Part shown: positions 46,541 to 55,056 of the stretch, one piece after another
How positions within the stretch are numbered: the first letter of the stretch is position 1
Layout of the letters: every line of letters starts with the position of its first letter
Assembly: GCA_963767285.1 (NCBI GenBank)
Contig: CAVYDJ010000002.1
Location: 186,001 to 250,000, forward strand
Direction: 5' to 3'
Length of the DNA stretch: 64,000 nucleotides
Source: WHSW01 sp963767285
Lineage (GTDB): Bacteria > Actinomycetota > Thermoleophilia > Solirubrobacterales > 70-9
Notes under the pieces: model-generated
Database searches by the model: none
What the model was told of the DNA's origin: nothing
Seen by the model: only the letters and a program-made list of their open reading frames with translations
Program-made: the position numbers and the translations under genes

Positions 46541-47365
46541 TCAGCAGCTGCGCTGGGTGTCTCGGCCTCCGCCGCCGCGGCAGGTGTCCCTGCCTCCGCC
46601 GCCGAGGAGGTCGTCGTTGCCGCTGCCGCCCTTGAGCAGGTCGCGTCCCGAGCCGCCCTTCAGCGTGTCGCCACCGGCGCCGCCCCTGACGGTGTCGTCG
46701 CCGCCACCTGCGCAGACGACGTCCCTGCGCTGCAGGCCGCGGACCTGATCGTTGCCCCCGCGGGCCTTGATCACGTCCTTTCCGCGGGTGCCGCGCAGGG
46801 TGTCGGCGCCGCCGGTCCCGACGATCGTCGCGGTCTGACCGGCACACGTCGGGCCGCCCCCGCCACCACCGCCGCCACCACCGGCGGCGACCACGGTCGT
46901 GGCCTGCGTGGCGCTGTTGTTGGCGCCGTTCGGATCCGTGTCGCCGCTGCCGACGGCGACCGCCGCGGTGTTGGTGATCTGGCCGGTCCTCTTCGGCCGC
47001 GCCGTGATCGTGACCACGGCGTTCTCTCCGTACTCGTTGTACGGGCCGGCGGCGGCCAGGGTGCCCACCTCGCAGGTGACCGTCCGGCCCTTGCGCTTGC
47101 ACGTGCCCTGCGAGGACGTGGCGGTTGCGAAGTCGACCTGCTTGTCGAGCTGATCGGTCACCGTCACTCCGGTGGCCGTGCCTGGACCGGCGTTCGAGAC
47201 GCCGATCGTGTAGGTCAGCAGAGCGTCCTCTTTGACCGGATCCGGGCTGTCGGAATTGCTGATCGCAAGATCGGCGGTCGCCGCGTGAGCGGTCGCCGGT
47301 GCGAGCATCGCGACCGCGAGCAATAGGAGCCCGCCTCGCCCTGCCAAGGACTTCATCGTTCTCAT
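46541..47365 (-). CDS. Secreted DUF11 / hemolysin-type calcium-repeat protein
   Basis: A 274-aa secreted protein. It has a signal peptide (about 1-28, ending AHAA), then a DUF11 beta domain (ADLAISNSDSPDPVKEDALL; GVTVTDQLDKQVDF), and a Gly-rich linker of ten glycines. The C-terminal part has calcium-binding nonapeptide-type repeats (GGADTLRG, GGGDDTVRG, GSGRDLLKGGSGNDDLLG). Cys residues near the end suggest disulfides. ATG 47365 follows GGGAGGG by 8 nt. A role at the cell surface, such as adhesion or Ca-dependent folding, is family-based. Confidence 0.8.
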   Translation of the reverse strand: MRTMKSLAGRGGLLLLAVAMLAPATAHAATADLAISNSDSPDPVKEDALLTYTIGVSNAGPGTATGVTVTDQLDKQVDFATATSSQGTCKRKGRTVTCEVGTLAAAGPYNEYGENAVVTITARPKRTGQITNTAAVAVGSGDTDPNGANNSATQATTVVAAGGGGGGGGGGPTCAGQTATIVGTGGADTLRGTRGKDVIKARGGNDQVRGLQRRDVVCAGGGDDTVRGGAGGDTLKGGSGRDLLKGGSGNDDLLGGGGRDTCRGGGGRDTQRSC

Positions 47366-47414
47366 CGTTGATCCCTCCCGTGGATTGGTTGGGATCTCGA
47401 TACCCAGAACCGGG

Positions 47415-48617
47415 CTATCGAATCAGCGGCTCAGCCTCGTCGGCGATCAGGCGGGCGAGCGGGAGCGAGGAGGTTGCGGCGGGGGAGGGAGCGTTGCGGA
47501 CGTACAGGGCGCGCTCGGCGCGCGAGACGAGGAAGTCGTCGACCAGGGCCCCGTCGCGCCCCAGCGCCTGGGCGCGGACGCCGGCCGGACCGGCGGTGAA
47601 GTCCTCGGCGCGCAGCTCTGGGACCAGGCGCCGCGCGGCGGCGACCAGCGCCCGCCTCGAGGCTGCGTGGCGGATCTCGGTCAGCCCGGCGCGCCAGAAG
47701 CGGCGCGCCAGGCGCCACGTTCCGGGCCAGGCGAGCGTCTCGCGTAGGTCGGCGGCCCGCAGCCGGCGGAGCCGGTAGGCGTCGCGCGCCCCCGCGATCA
47801 GCGCCGTCGGCCCGAGCAGCACGGAACCGTCCGGCCCGCGCGTCAGGTGGGCGCCGAGGAAGGGGAGCTCCGGGTCGGGGACCGGGTAGATGTTCGCCCG
47901 CACCAGGTCCGAGCGCTCGGGACGCAGGCGCAGGTAGGCGCCGCGGAACGGAACGATGCGGGGGTCTGCGGCAGCGCCGGCGGCACGCGCGAGGCGATCG
48001 GCCCAGGCGCCGGCGCAGACCACGACCGCCCTCGCGGTCGTCGTGCCCCAGCTGTGAGTGACCGTTCCACCGTCAATCGCGCTGACGGTGCAACCGGTCA
48101 CCACCTGCCCGCCGGCCTGCCGGAGGTCGTCCGCGTAGGCGGCGGCGACGAGCCCGAAGTCGACGACGCCGGTCGCCGGAGAGTGCAGGGCGGCGAGACC
48201 GGTGGCGTGCGGCTCGAGCTCGCGGATCTCGTCAGCGCCGAGGCGGCGCAGCTCCGGAACGCCGTTCGCGATCCCGCGCCGCTCGAGCTCGTCGAGGCGG
48301 ACGAGCTCAGCGGCGTCGGTGGCGACGATCAGCTTGCCGTCGCGCCGGGCCTCGATCCCGCGCGCGTCGCAGTACTCGTAGAGCTCGCGCATCCCGGCGA
48401 CGCAGAGCCGGGCCTTCAGCGATCCCGGCTCGTAGTAGATCCCGGAATGGATCACCCCGCTCGAGTGGGTCGTCTGGTGAGCCCCGATCCCCGGCTCGCG
48501 CTCGAGCACGACCGTCCGCAGGCCGTCATGGCGCAGCGTCAGCTCCCGAGCGACGGCCAGGCCGACGATCCCGGCGCCGACGACGACGAGGTCACATTCG
48601 CGGAGCGGGTCGGTCAC
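47415..48617 (-). CDS. lhgO: L-2-hydroxyglutarate oxidase-type FAD enzyme
   Basis: A 400-aa DAO-fold flavoprotein. The Rossmann FAD motif is VVVGAGIVGLAVAREL (11-26), followed by LEREPGIGAHQTTHSSGVIHSGIYY, the LhgO-typical block near the flavin, and YLRLRPERSDLVRANIYPVPDP. It oxidises L-2-hydroxyglutarate to 2-oxoglutarate, feeding electrons to the respiratory chain (family knowledge). GTG 48617 is supported by TAGCCT 7 nt upstream. It follows the PadR gene by 10 nt, so co-transcription with the regulator is also possible. Confidence 0.88.
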   Translation of the reverse strand: MTDPLRECDLVVVGAGIVGLAVARELTLRHDGLRTVVLEREPGIGAHQTTHSSGVIHSGIYYEPGSLKARLCVAGMRELYEYCDARGIEARRDGKLIVATDAAELVRLDELERRGIANGVPELRRLGADEIRELEPHATGLAALHSPATGVVDFGLVAAAYADDLRQAGGQVVTGCTVSAIDGGTVTHSWGTTTARAVVVCAGAWADRLARAAGAAADPRIVPFRGAYLRLRPERSDLVRANIYPVPDPELPFLGAHLTRGPDGSVLLGPTALIAGARDAYRLRRLRAADLRETLAWPGTWRLARRFWRAGLTEIRHAASRRALVAAARRLVPELRAEDFTAGPAGVRAQALGRDGALVDDFLVSRAERALYVRNAPSPAATSSLPLARLIADEAEPLIR

Positions 48618-48624
48618 AGTCGGG

Positions 48625-48630
48625 AGGCTA
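48625..48630 (-). promoter_or_regulatory. Possible leaderless -10 box of lhgO
   Basis: TAGCCT on the minus strand ends 7 nt before GTG 48617. Its TAG is also the PadR stop codon. Confidence 0.4.
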
Positions 48631-49161
48631 TGAGAGCTCGCGGCGCACGTCGGCGATCCAGCGCCGGTGGACGTCGATCAGCTCGCGGGCGAGGCGATGG
48701 TTGAGGCGCAGGTAGCGCGCGCGGTGCGGGACCGCCTCCATCTGTGCCTCCATCTCCTCGACGGCGAGCCCGAGCTCGTCGAGCCGGGGCAGCATCCCCT
48801 CGAGGCTGACGACGATCTGCTCGTCGCTGAGCATGTCGCCGGCCAGCAGCCGCAGCGTTGCCTCGTTCTGGATCCGCGGCTCGGCCGCCGGCTCGCGCAG
48901 CCAGGTGATCAGCGCCCGCTCGCCGGCGCGGGTGAGCCGGTAGAAGGTTCGCGGCCGGGTCTTGCCGGGCTGCTTCTCCGATTCGAGATATCCGAGCCGG
49001 GCCAGCCGCCGTGGCTCGGCGTACGCGTGGCTCTCCGCCGCGGACAGGTAGAGGGGCGAGCCCTGGCGGAACATCCTCGCGATCTCCGGCGCGGTGGCAC
49101 CGCCGCGGCCGACAAGGGCGAGGATCGCATAGGAGATGGGGCGTAGCTCATCGGTTGCCAT
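48628..49161 (-). CDS. PadR-family transcriptional regulator
   Basis: A 177-aa regulator. The winged-helix domain spans residues 1-85 (PISYAILALVGRGGATAPEIARM, GYLESEKQPGKTRPRTFYRLT, a typical PadR wing). The C-terminal half is a dimerisation coiled coil (LDELGLAVEEMEAQMEAV; YLRLNHRLARELIDVHRRW). ATG 49161 is chosen because upstream codons in this frame read antisense through the cupin gene. The start is followed on the opposite side by an 8-bp palindrome that also covers its -10 box, which suggests autorepression and control of the divergent cupin gene. Confidence 0.88.
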   Translation of the reverse strand: MATDELRPISYAILALVGRGGATAPEIARMFRQGSPLYLSAAESHAYAEPRRLARLGYLESEKQPGKTRPRTFYRLTRAGERALITWLREPAAEPRIQNEATLRLLAGDMLSDEQIVVSLEGMLPRLDELGLAVEEMEAQMEAVPHRARYLRLNHRLARELIDVHRRWIADVRRELS

Positions 49162-49166
49162 CAGGT

Positions 49167-49207
49167 GATACTCTAACGAGGAGTAAGAAACTCCATTACA
49201 GAGTATC
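49167..49207. promoter_or_regulatory. PadR operator-like palindrome with nested repeat
   Basis: GATACTCT (49167-49174) and AGAGTATC (49200-49207) are perfect inverted arms; a second repeat GGAGT-AAGAA-ACTCC lies at 49080-plus-100, i.e. 49180-49194, in the centre. The PadR -10 box (TAGAGT, complement of 49170-49175, 8 nt before ATG 49161) overlaps the left arm. The site sits between padR and a cupin gene. Confidence 0.6.
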
Positions 49208-49224
49208 GGACGGAGGGAACCGCA

Positions 49225-49641
49225 ATGAACTGCACCGTGAAGCGAATCGACGAGATGGAGCGGGCGTACGGAGGGTCCTATGTCCGGGTCCGCGCCTCCC
49301 TCGGTGCGACCGCGTTCGGGATCCAGGTCATCGACATGCCGCCGGACTCCGGCGACCTCTATCCCCGCCACGACCACGCCTTCGACGGCCAGGAGGAGGT
49401 CTACCTCTTGCTTGCCGGCGGCGGTGAGATGGAGGTCGACGGCGAGCGCTTCCCGCTCGACCCCGAGACGTTCATCCGCGTGGATCCTGCGGGCCGGCGG
49501 CGGTTTCGCAGCGGACCCGAGGGTGCACGGCTGCTGGCGGTCGGCGCGATGCCGGGCCGCGCCTACGAGCCGGCGCCGAACTCCGAGCTCGGCGGCCCCG
49601 AGGACTTCCTGCCGGGCGCCGAGACCGCGATGACCGCCTGA
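49225..49641 (+). CDS. Cupin-domain protein
   Basis: A 138-aa single cupin. Motif 1 is YPRHDHAFDGQEEVYLLLAG (His/His/Glu ligands, about 46-65), and motif 2 LDPETFIRVDPAGRRRFRSG lacks the usual His. It starts 18 nt beyond the PadR palindrome with GGAGGG upstream, so it is the most likely PadR target. It resembles the cupin at 17442 in motif wording. Enzymatic role unknown. Confidence 0.8.
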   Translation: MNCTVKRIDEMERAYGGSYVRVRASLGATAFGIQVIDMPPDSGDLYPRHDHAFDGQEEVYLLLAGGGEMEVDGERFPLDPETFIRVDPAGRRRFRSGPEGARLLAVGAMPGRAYEPAPNSELGGPEDFLPGAETAMTA

Positions 49642-49648
49642 CGGTAAA

Positions 49649-49654
49649 TACGAT
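49649..49654 (+). promoter_or_regulatory. Leaderless -10 box of DNA ligase gene
   Basis: TACGAT ends 6 nt before GTG 49661. Confidence 0.45.
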
Positions 49655-49660
49655 CGGGGC

Positions 49661-50623
49661 GTGGCCCTGCCGCTGAAGCCCCCGATCCAGCCCCAGCTCG
49701 CGCTCTCCCGCAAGGCGCTGCCGACCGACGAGGGCTGGGCGTACGAGCCGAAGTACGACGGCTTCCGGGCGATCGCCTTCGTCGACGGTGAGGAGCTCTT
49801 CCTGCAGTCGCGAACCGGCCGGCCGCTGGCCCGCTACTTCCCCGAGCTCGAGTTCCCCGCGGGCCGGTACGTCATCGACGGCGAGCTGCTGATCCTGGGC
49901 GAGGACGGGGTCGAGATCTTCGACGCGCTGCAGAACCGCCTGCACCCGGCCGAGTCGCGGGTGAAGATGCTGTCCGAGTCGACCCCGGCGATCTTCCGTG
50001 CCTTCGACCTGCTCGCGGTCGGTGACGAGTCGGCGCTCGACAACCCGTTCACGGACCGCCGCGCGGCACTCGAGAAGCTGATCAAGGGGTTCGGCCGCAA
50101 GCCGGGCACGGTCGAGCTCACCCCGCTTGTCGGCGACCCCGCCGAGGCCGAGCCGTGGCTGGCCGGCGGCGAGGGTGTGATCGCGAAGAAGGTCGACTCG
50201 CCCTACCTGCGCGGCGAGCGCAAGGCGATGGTCAAGGTCAAGCGGCTGCGGACGATCGACGCGGTGGTCGCCGGCTGGCGCCCGGGCAAGGAGGAGAACA
50301 CGGTCGGATCGCTGATGCTCGGCCTGTACGACAAGAAGGGCGAGCTGCACGTCGTGGGCCACACCTCGGGACTGAAGGCGAAGGAGAAGCGGGAGCTCGT
50401 GAAGACCCTCGCTCCGTACGAGAGTGGGGAGCGCGGCTCGGCCGACCCGAGCCGCTGGTCGGCCGACCGCGACCTCGAGTGGGTCGCCCTGCGCCCCGAG
50501 CTCGTGATCGAGGTGAGCTTCGACCACGTCAGCGCGGGGCGGATCCGCCACGGCGCGAAGATCCTGCGCTGGCGCGAGGACAAGCCGCCGCAGGAATGTC
50601 TCCTGGAACAGCTCGACCAGTGA
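49661..50623 (+). CDS. ATP-dependent DNA ligase (LigC-like, stand-alone)
   Basis: A 320-aa ATP-dependent ligase. The adenylation domain has EPKYDGFRAI with nucleophilic Lys (motif I, about residue 30), SRTGRP, VIDGELLIL (motif III), and EGVIAKKVDSPY with VKVKRLR (motifs IV-V). A C-terminal OB domain follows (DAVVAGWRPGKEENTVGSLML). No polymerase or nuclease domain is fused. Such ligases back up or take part in non-homologous end joining and base-excision repair. A LigD-type polymerase is encoded 1.4 kb away; Ku is not in the window. Confidence 0.9.
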   Translation: MALPLKPPIQPQLALSRKALPTDEGWAYEPKYDGFRAIAFVDGEELFLQSRTGRPLARYFPELEFPAGRYVIDGELLILGEDGVEIFDALQNRLHPAESRVKMLSESTPAIFRAFDLLAVGDESALDNPFTDRRAALEKLIKGFGRKPGTVELTPLVGDPAEAEPWLAGGEGVIAKKVDSPYLRGERKAMVKVKRLRTIDAVVAGWRPGKEENTVGSLMLGLYDKKGELHVVGHTSGLKAKEKRELVKTLAPYESGERGSADPSRWSADRDLEWVALRPELVIEVSFDHVSAGRIRHGAKILRWREDKPPQECLLEQLDQ

Positions 50624-50666
50624 GCGATAGGGTCAGCTCGACGCCACTTCGACCGAGGGACTAGCC

Positions 50667-51509
50667 ATGGATCTTCAGGAGTACCGCGAGACCAGCCTCC
50701 AGACCTGGGATGAGATGGCATCGGGCTGGGAGGACCGCCGCGAGTGGCAGCTCGGGATCACCGGGGCGATCAACGAGTGGATCGTCGACCGGGTCGACCC
50801 GCAGCCCGGCCAGACGATCCTCGACGTCGCCGCGGGCACGGGGGATCTCGGCTTCGCCGCCGCGGACCGCGTGGGTGACGAGGGCGGGGTGATCTGCACC
50901 GACTTCTCCCCCGAGATGATCGAGGCGGCGCGGCGCAACGGCGCCGCGCGCGGGCTCGAGAACGTCGAGTTCCGGGTCCTCGACGCGGAGAACATGGACC
51001 TCGCCGACGACAGCGTCGACGGCGTCGTCTCTCGCTGGAGCTACATGCTGATGGCCGACCCGGGCAAGGCCCTCACCGAGACCGACCGCGTCCTGCGCGA
51101 CGGCGGGACCCTCGCGTTCGCCGTCTGGCAGACGCCCGACCGGAACCTGTGGGCCGCGATCCCGGGGATGACCCTGGTCCAGCGCGGCCACATGCCGCCG
51201 CCGGAACCCGGCGGGCCCGGGATCTTCGCGCTCGGCGAGGCCGACCGGCTCCGCGACGTCGTGACCGGAGCGGGCTTCGACGATCCCCAGCTCGAGGAGC
51301 TGACCTTCGAGTGGCGCTACGCAGCCGACGATCTGTGGGAGACGCTCACGAAGCTCGCCGGGCCGCTGGCGAGGGTGATCAAGCAGCTGCCCCCCGACGA
51401 GCAGGCCGCGACGCGCGCGGCGATCGAGGAGGGCCTCGCCGAGTTCCGCGACGGCGACGAGCTCGCCGTGCCGGCCGCGTGCTGGGGCGTGGTCGCCCGC
51501 TCGAGCTAG
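50667..51509 (+). CDS. SAM-dependent class I methyltransferase
   Basis: A 280-aa methyltransferase. SAM-binding motif I is ILDVAAGTGDLGFAAAD (about 51-67), then VICTDFSPEMIEAARR (motif II region) and FRVLDAENMDLADDSVDGV. The UbiE/COQ5-like wording does not reveal the substrate. ATG 50667 has GAGGGACTAGCC upstream. It overlaps the convergent GNAT gene by 4 bp and sits between NHEJ-type genes without an evident link. Confidence 0.87.
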   Translation: MDLQEYRETSLQTWDEMASGWEDRREWQLGITGAINEWIVDRVDPQPGQTILDVAAGTGDLGFAAADRVGDEGGVICTDFSPEMIEAARRNGAARGLENVEFRVLDAENMDLADDSVDGVVSRWSYMLMADPGKALTETDRVLRDGGTLAFAVWQTPDRNLWAAIPGMTLVQRGHMPPPEPGGPGIFALGEADRLRDVVTGAGFDDPQLEELTFEWRYAADDLWETLTKLAGPLARVIKQLPPDEQAATRAAIEEGLAEFRDGDELAVPAACWGVVARSS

Positions 51510-51991
51510 AGCGCCCGGTGCATCACGTGCAGCCCGACGTAGCGGCCGTCGGGTAGCCGGAACGCCTCCGGCACCGTCCCGATCACCTCGAAGCCGAGCG
51601 ACCGCCACAGGCGGACCGCGCGCTCGTTCGTCTCGACCACGGCGTTGAACTGGATCGCCTTGAAGCCGGCCCGGGTCGCCCAGTCGACCACCCATTCGCC
51701 GAGTGCTCGTCCGGCGCCGCGGCCCGCGTACGACGGGTCGACCATGAAGCTGGCGCTGGCAACGTGGGACCCGGGCCCGTCGCGGTTTGCGTAGGCGCTG
51801 GCGGTCGCGATCACCCGGTCGCCCTCGGTGGCGACGATCGCCGTCCCGGGCGGAGCGACCATCCACATTGCCCGGGCATCCGCCTCGCTCATCTCCGGGT
51901 CGTATGCGTAGGTCTCGCCGGCGGCGGCGATCTCGCGGAAGAACGGCCAGATCGCCTCCCAGTCGTCGGGGACCGCCTCCCGGACCTCCAC
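51506..51991 (-). CDS. GNAT-family N-acetyltransferase
   Basis: A 161-aa GNAT fold. VREAVPDDWEAIWPFFREIA opens the protein; acetyl-CoA binding is in ASFMVDPSYAGRGAGRALGEWV (Q/RxxGxG/A as RGAGRA); the last strands are LWRSLGFEVIGTVPEAF. The wording resembles phosphinothricin-type acetyltransferases. GTG 51991 follows the LigD-type stop by 2 nt, so the two are co-transcribed. Substrate unknown. Confidence 0.85.
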   Translation of the reverse strand: MEVREAVPDDWEAIWPFFREIAAAGETYAYDPEMSEADARAMWMVAPPGTAIVATEGDRVIATASAYANRDGPGSHVASASFMVDPSYAGRGAGRALGEWVVDWATRAGFKAIQFNAVVETNERAVRLWRSLGFEVIGTVPEAFRLPDGRYVGLHVMHRAL

Positions 51992-51993
51992 CG

Positions 51994-52995
51994 CTAGTTC
52001 TTCTTCGCCCGGCTCGGCTGCACGCGCTTCGGCTCGTCCTTCTGCTTGCGGAAGTGCGGCGGCCAGGGCGCGTCGCCGAGCCCCTCGGCCTCGTCGCGGT
52101 CGGCGAGCTCGAGCAACGAGTCGAGCGTGTGGTGGACATCGTCGATCGCCGCCGACGGGTCGCCGCGCTCGGCGAGCCGCTGCGGGACCGTGTCCAGGCG
52201 CAGCTCGGCCGGATCGACGTCGGGCACCTCGTCCCACTCGATCGGGGTCGAGACGCGGGCGTCGGAGACCGGCCGCACCGACCAGGCCGAGGCGACGGTC
52301 CGATCGCGGGCGTTCTGGTTGTAGTCCACGAAGACCCCGTGGCGCTCCTCCTTCCACCACTTCGACGTCGCCAGCTCGGTGCGCCGCTCGACCTCGCGGG
52401 CCAGCGCCAGGGCGGCGCGCCGCACCTCGGTGAACGACCACCTCGGCTCGATCCGCACATTGACGTGGATCCCGCGTGACCCCGACGTCTTCGGGAAGCC
52501 GAGCAGGCCGTGGTCGGTGAGCGTCTCGTGGACCGTCATCGCGACGCTGCGCACCTCGTCGAAGTTCGACTCCGGGGTCGGGTCGAGGTCGACCCGCAGC
52601 TCGTCGGGGCGGTCGAGGTCGGCACGGCGCGCGGGCCACGGGTTGAAGTCGATCACCCCGAGGTTGACCGCCCAGACCAGATGGGCGGCATCGTTGGCGA
52701 CCAGCTCGGTGGCGCTGCGCCCGCTCGGGAACTTGACGGTCGCCGTCTCAAGCCAGTCGGGGGCGTTCTTCGGCACTCGCTTCTGGAAGAAGAACTCGCC
52801 GGTGATCCCCTCGACGAAGCGCTTCATCGTCGTTGGGCGCTCGCGAAGGTGCAGGCAGGCGGCGTCGGCGACCGCCAGGTAGTACTCGGCGAGGTCGCGC
52901 TTGGTGTGGCCGGGCTCGGGGAAGTAGACCTTGCCCGGGCTCGAGAGGCGGATCTCGCGCCCCGCGGCCTCGATCGTGATCGCTTCCTTGGCCAT
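51994..52995 (-). CDS. LigD-type polymerase (NHEJ PolDom/primase)
   Basis: A 333-aa archaeo-eukaryotic-primase-type polymerase that fills gaps during non-homologous end joining. Catalytic Asp pair in DELRVDLDPTPE; NTP-binding FPKTSGSRGIHVNV (with the His); and the third carboxylate in GVFVDYNQNARDRTVA. FVEGITGEFFFQKRVPKNAP is the usual N-terminal PolDom block. It is a stand-alone domain, not fused to ligase or nuclease; the matching ligase gene is 1.4 kb away. ATG 52995 has GAAAGGATCC upstream and is divergent from the oxygenase operon. Confidence 0.9.
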   Translation of the reverse strand: MAKEAITIEAAGREIRLSSPGKVYFPEPGHTKRDLAEYYLAVADAACLHLRERPTTMKRFVEGITGEFFFQKRVPKNAPDWLETATVKFPSGRSATELVANDAAHLVWAVNLGVIDFNPWPARRADLDRPDELRVDLDPTPESNFDEVRSVAMTVHETLTDHGLLGFPKTSGSRGIHVNVRIEPRWSFTEVRRAALALAREVERRTELATSKWWKEERHGVFVDYNQNARDRTVASAWSVRPVSDARVSTPIEWDEVPDVDPAELRLDTVPQRLAERGDPSAAIDDVHHTLDSLLELADRDEAEGLGDAPWPPHFRKQKDEPKRVQPSRAKKN

Positions 52996-53017
52996 GGCGG
53001 GATCCTTTCAGGCGGGA

Positions 53018-53023
53018 TAGGGT
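53018..53023 (+). promoter_or_regulatory. Leaderless -10 box of the dioxygenase-P450 operon
   Basis: TAGGGT ends 7 nt before ATG 53031, the first gene of the operon. No ribosome-binding site lies between. Confidence 0.5.
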
Positions 53024-53030
53024 TGGCCAC

Positions 53031-53249
53031 ATGGCGATGCTGATCCTGGAAGCGATCGGCCCTCGGGGCGAGGAGCTGGCGCTGGCCGCCGCCGACGCGC
53101 GCGGCTATCCGGTCGGCTGGGACTCGGAGTTCAAGTCGGCGACGATCGATGCCGACGGCGTCGACGACGACGACCTGCGGACGGTGATCTTCGAGGAGCT
53201 CGAATCGCGCGACCCGGAGTGGCGGTCGCATCTGCAGGAGGTGGAGTGA
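53031..53249 (+). CDS. Small acidic protein leading the oxygenase operon
   Basis: A 72-aa soluble acidic protein. The N-terminus is hydrophobic and Ala-rich (MLILEAIGPRGEELALAAAD), the rest is Asp/Glu-rich (DADGVDDDDLRTVIFEELE). It could be a small alpha/beta domain. It has its own leaderless promoter and ends 4 nt before the dioxygenase start, so it is the first gene of that operon. No family recognised; an accessory or electron-transfer role is unsupported (no Cys). Confidence 0.6.
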   Translation: MAMLILEAIGPRGEELALAAADARGYPVGWDSEFKSATIDADGVDDDDLRTVIFEELESRDPEWRSHLQEVE

Positions 53250-53253
53250 CGCG

Positions 53254-55056
53254 GTGGACCTGACCCGGATGATCGAGGGCACGTTCTCGAAGGTCAACGC
53301 GACCGTGTTCCGCCAGGTCAACCGGGCGACGGACTGGTGGAAGCTGCCGACCCCGGTCGCGCTGCTCAACCTGCGCGCGCACCGCGACGACCTGCGCGAG
53401 CACAACCTCTACGACACCGAGGCCCCGCGCGAGAACGGCGGCGTGGCGACCGAGAACCTGCCCGCGTACCGCACCTACGACGGCTCGCGCCAGGATCCGA
53501 TCGACCCGAAGATGGGCATGGTCGGCAGCCGCTTCGGGCGCAACGCCCCGACCGATGCGACGGCGCCCGAGCCGCTCCCCGAACGGATGCAGCCGAGCCC
53601 GCGCGAGGTCGCCAACCGGCTGCTGCTGCGGCGCGAGTTCATCCCCGCGACCAGCCTCAACGTGCTCGCGGCCTGCTGGATCCAGTTTCAGAACCACGAC
53701 TGGTTCGGCCATGGCGAGAACGCGCCCGACACCTACATCGACATCGAGCTCGATGAGAACGACGAGTGGCCCGAGGGCACCCCGATGCGCATGCGGGCGA
53801 CGAGCCCCGATCGCACCCGGACCTGGAAGTCCGGCCTGCCCCCGACCTACGTCAACACCGTCACGCACTGGTGGGACCTGTCGCAGGTCTACGGCTCGAC
53901 CGAGGAGCGCAACAGGGCGCTGCGCTCGGGGAGCGACGGGAAGCTGAAGCTCGAGGACGGGATGCTCCCGAACGAGGACGACCCGAAGCTGGACGGGGTC
54001 GACCTGACCGGCTTCTCCGACAACTACTGGATCGGGCTCGCGCTCCTGCACACGCTGTTCGCGAAGGAGCACAACTCGATCTGCGACCACCTGAAGGGCG
54101 CCCATCCGACCTGGGACGACGAGCGGCTGTTCCTGACCGCGCGCCTGGTCAACTCGGCGCTGAGCGCGAAGATCCACACGGTCGAATGGACGCCGGGGAT
54201 CCTCGCCAACCCGGTGCTCGAGCGGGCGATGAACGCCAACTGGTACGGGGTCCTGCCGCGCTGGGTGCGCCAGAAGTTCGGCCACGTCGGCACCGAGATG
54301 ATCGGCGGCATCGTCGGCTCCGATCAGGAGCACCACGCGGCGCCCTACGCGATCACCGAGGAGTTCGTCTCCGTCTACCGCCTCCATCCGCTCCTTCCGG
54401 ACGACTACGAGATCCGCGACCACCGGACGGGCGAGCTGGTCGCCGAGACGGACTTCGAGCCGATCCAGGGCCACGGGACGCGGCCGACGATCGCCGAGCA
54501 CGGCTGGTCGAACCTCCTCTACTCGTTCGGGGTGGCGCATCCCGGCGCGATCACGCTGCGCAACCACCCGAAGGCGCTGTCGAACCACGTCCGGCTGAAC
54601 GGCGACCGGGTCGACCTGGGGACGATCGACATCGCCCGCGACCGCGAGCGCGGCGTCCCGCGCTACAACGACTTCCGCGAGCGGCTGCGCAAGAGCCGGA
54701 TCAACAAGTTCGAGGACCTGACCGACGACCCGGAGCTGGCCGAGGAGATCCGCGACGTCTACGACGGCGACATCGACCGTGTCGACCTCCAGGTGGGGAT
54801 GCTCGCCGAGCCGCTGCCGCCCGGGTTCGGGTTCTCGGACACGGCGTTTCGGATCTTCATCCTGATGGCGTCGCGGCGGCTGAAGTCCGACCGCTTCTTC
54901 ACCAACGACTACTCGCCCGACGTCTACACGCCCGAGGGGCTCGCCTGGGTGGAGGGCAACACGATGGTCGACGTCCTCCTGCGCCACCACCCGGAGCTCG
55001 CGCCGGCGCTCGAGGGCTGCGAGAACGCGTTCGCGCCCTGGCGCCGCCTGGCTTGA
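53254..55056 (+). CDS. Animal-type haem peroxidase, fatty-acid alpha-dioxygenase/cyclooxygenase-like
   Basis: A 600-aa haem protein of the peroxidase-cyclooxygenase superfamily. Distal site: Gln144 and His148 in CWIQFQNHDWFGHG. Proximal site: Tyr375 and His378 in SVYRLHPLLPD, the Tyr-x-x-His arrangement of COX and alpha-dioxygenase in which the Tyr becomes the radical that abstracts hydrogen from a fatty acid. Other blocks are WWDLSQVYGSTEERNRAL and FAKEHNSICDHLK. This predicts dioxygenation of a fatty acid rather than simple peroxidase chemistry. There is no signal peptide. The GTG at 53254 follows GGAGGTGGAG. The stop overlaps the P450 start by TTGA, the gene order of fused fungal Ppo/linoleate diol synthases. 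Confidence 0.88.
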   Translation: MDLTRMIEGTFSKVNATVFRQVNRATDWWKLPTPVALLNLRAHRDDLREHNLYDTEAPRENGGVATENLPAYRTYDGSRQDPIDPKMGMVGSRFGRNAPTDATAPEPLPERMQPSPREVANRLLLRREFIPATSLNVLAACWIQFQNHDWFGHGENAPDTYIDIELDENDEWPEGTPMRMRATSPDRTRTWKSGLPPTYVNTVTHWWDLSQVYGSTEERNRALRSGSDGKLKLEDGMLPNEDDPKLDGVDLTGFSDNYWIGLALLHTLFAKEHNSICDHLKGAHPTWDDERLFLTARLVNSALSAKIHTVEWTPGILANPVLERAMNANWYGVLPRWVRQKFGHVGTEMIGGIVGSDQEHHAAPYAITEEFVSVYRLHPLLPDDYEIRDHRTGELVAETDFEPIQGHGTRPTIAEHGWSNLLYSFGVAHPGAITLRNHPKALSNHVRLNGDRVDLGTIDIARDRERGVPRYNDFRERLRKSRINKFEDLTDDPELAEEIRDVYDGDIDRVDLQVGMLAEPLPPGFGFSDTAFRIFILMASRRLKSDRFFTNDYSPDVYTPEGLAWVEGNTMVDVLLRHHPELAPALEGCENAFAPWRRLA

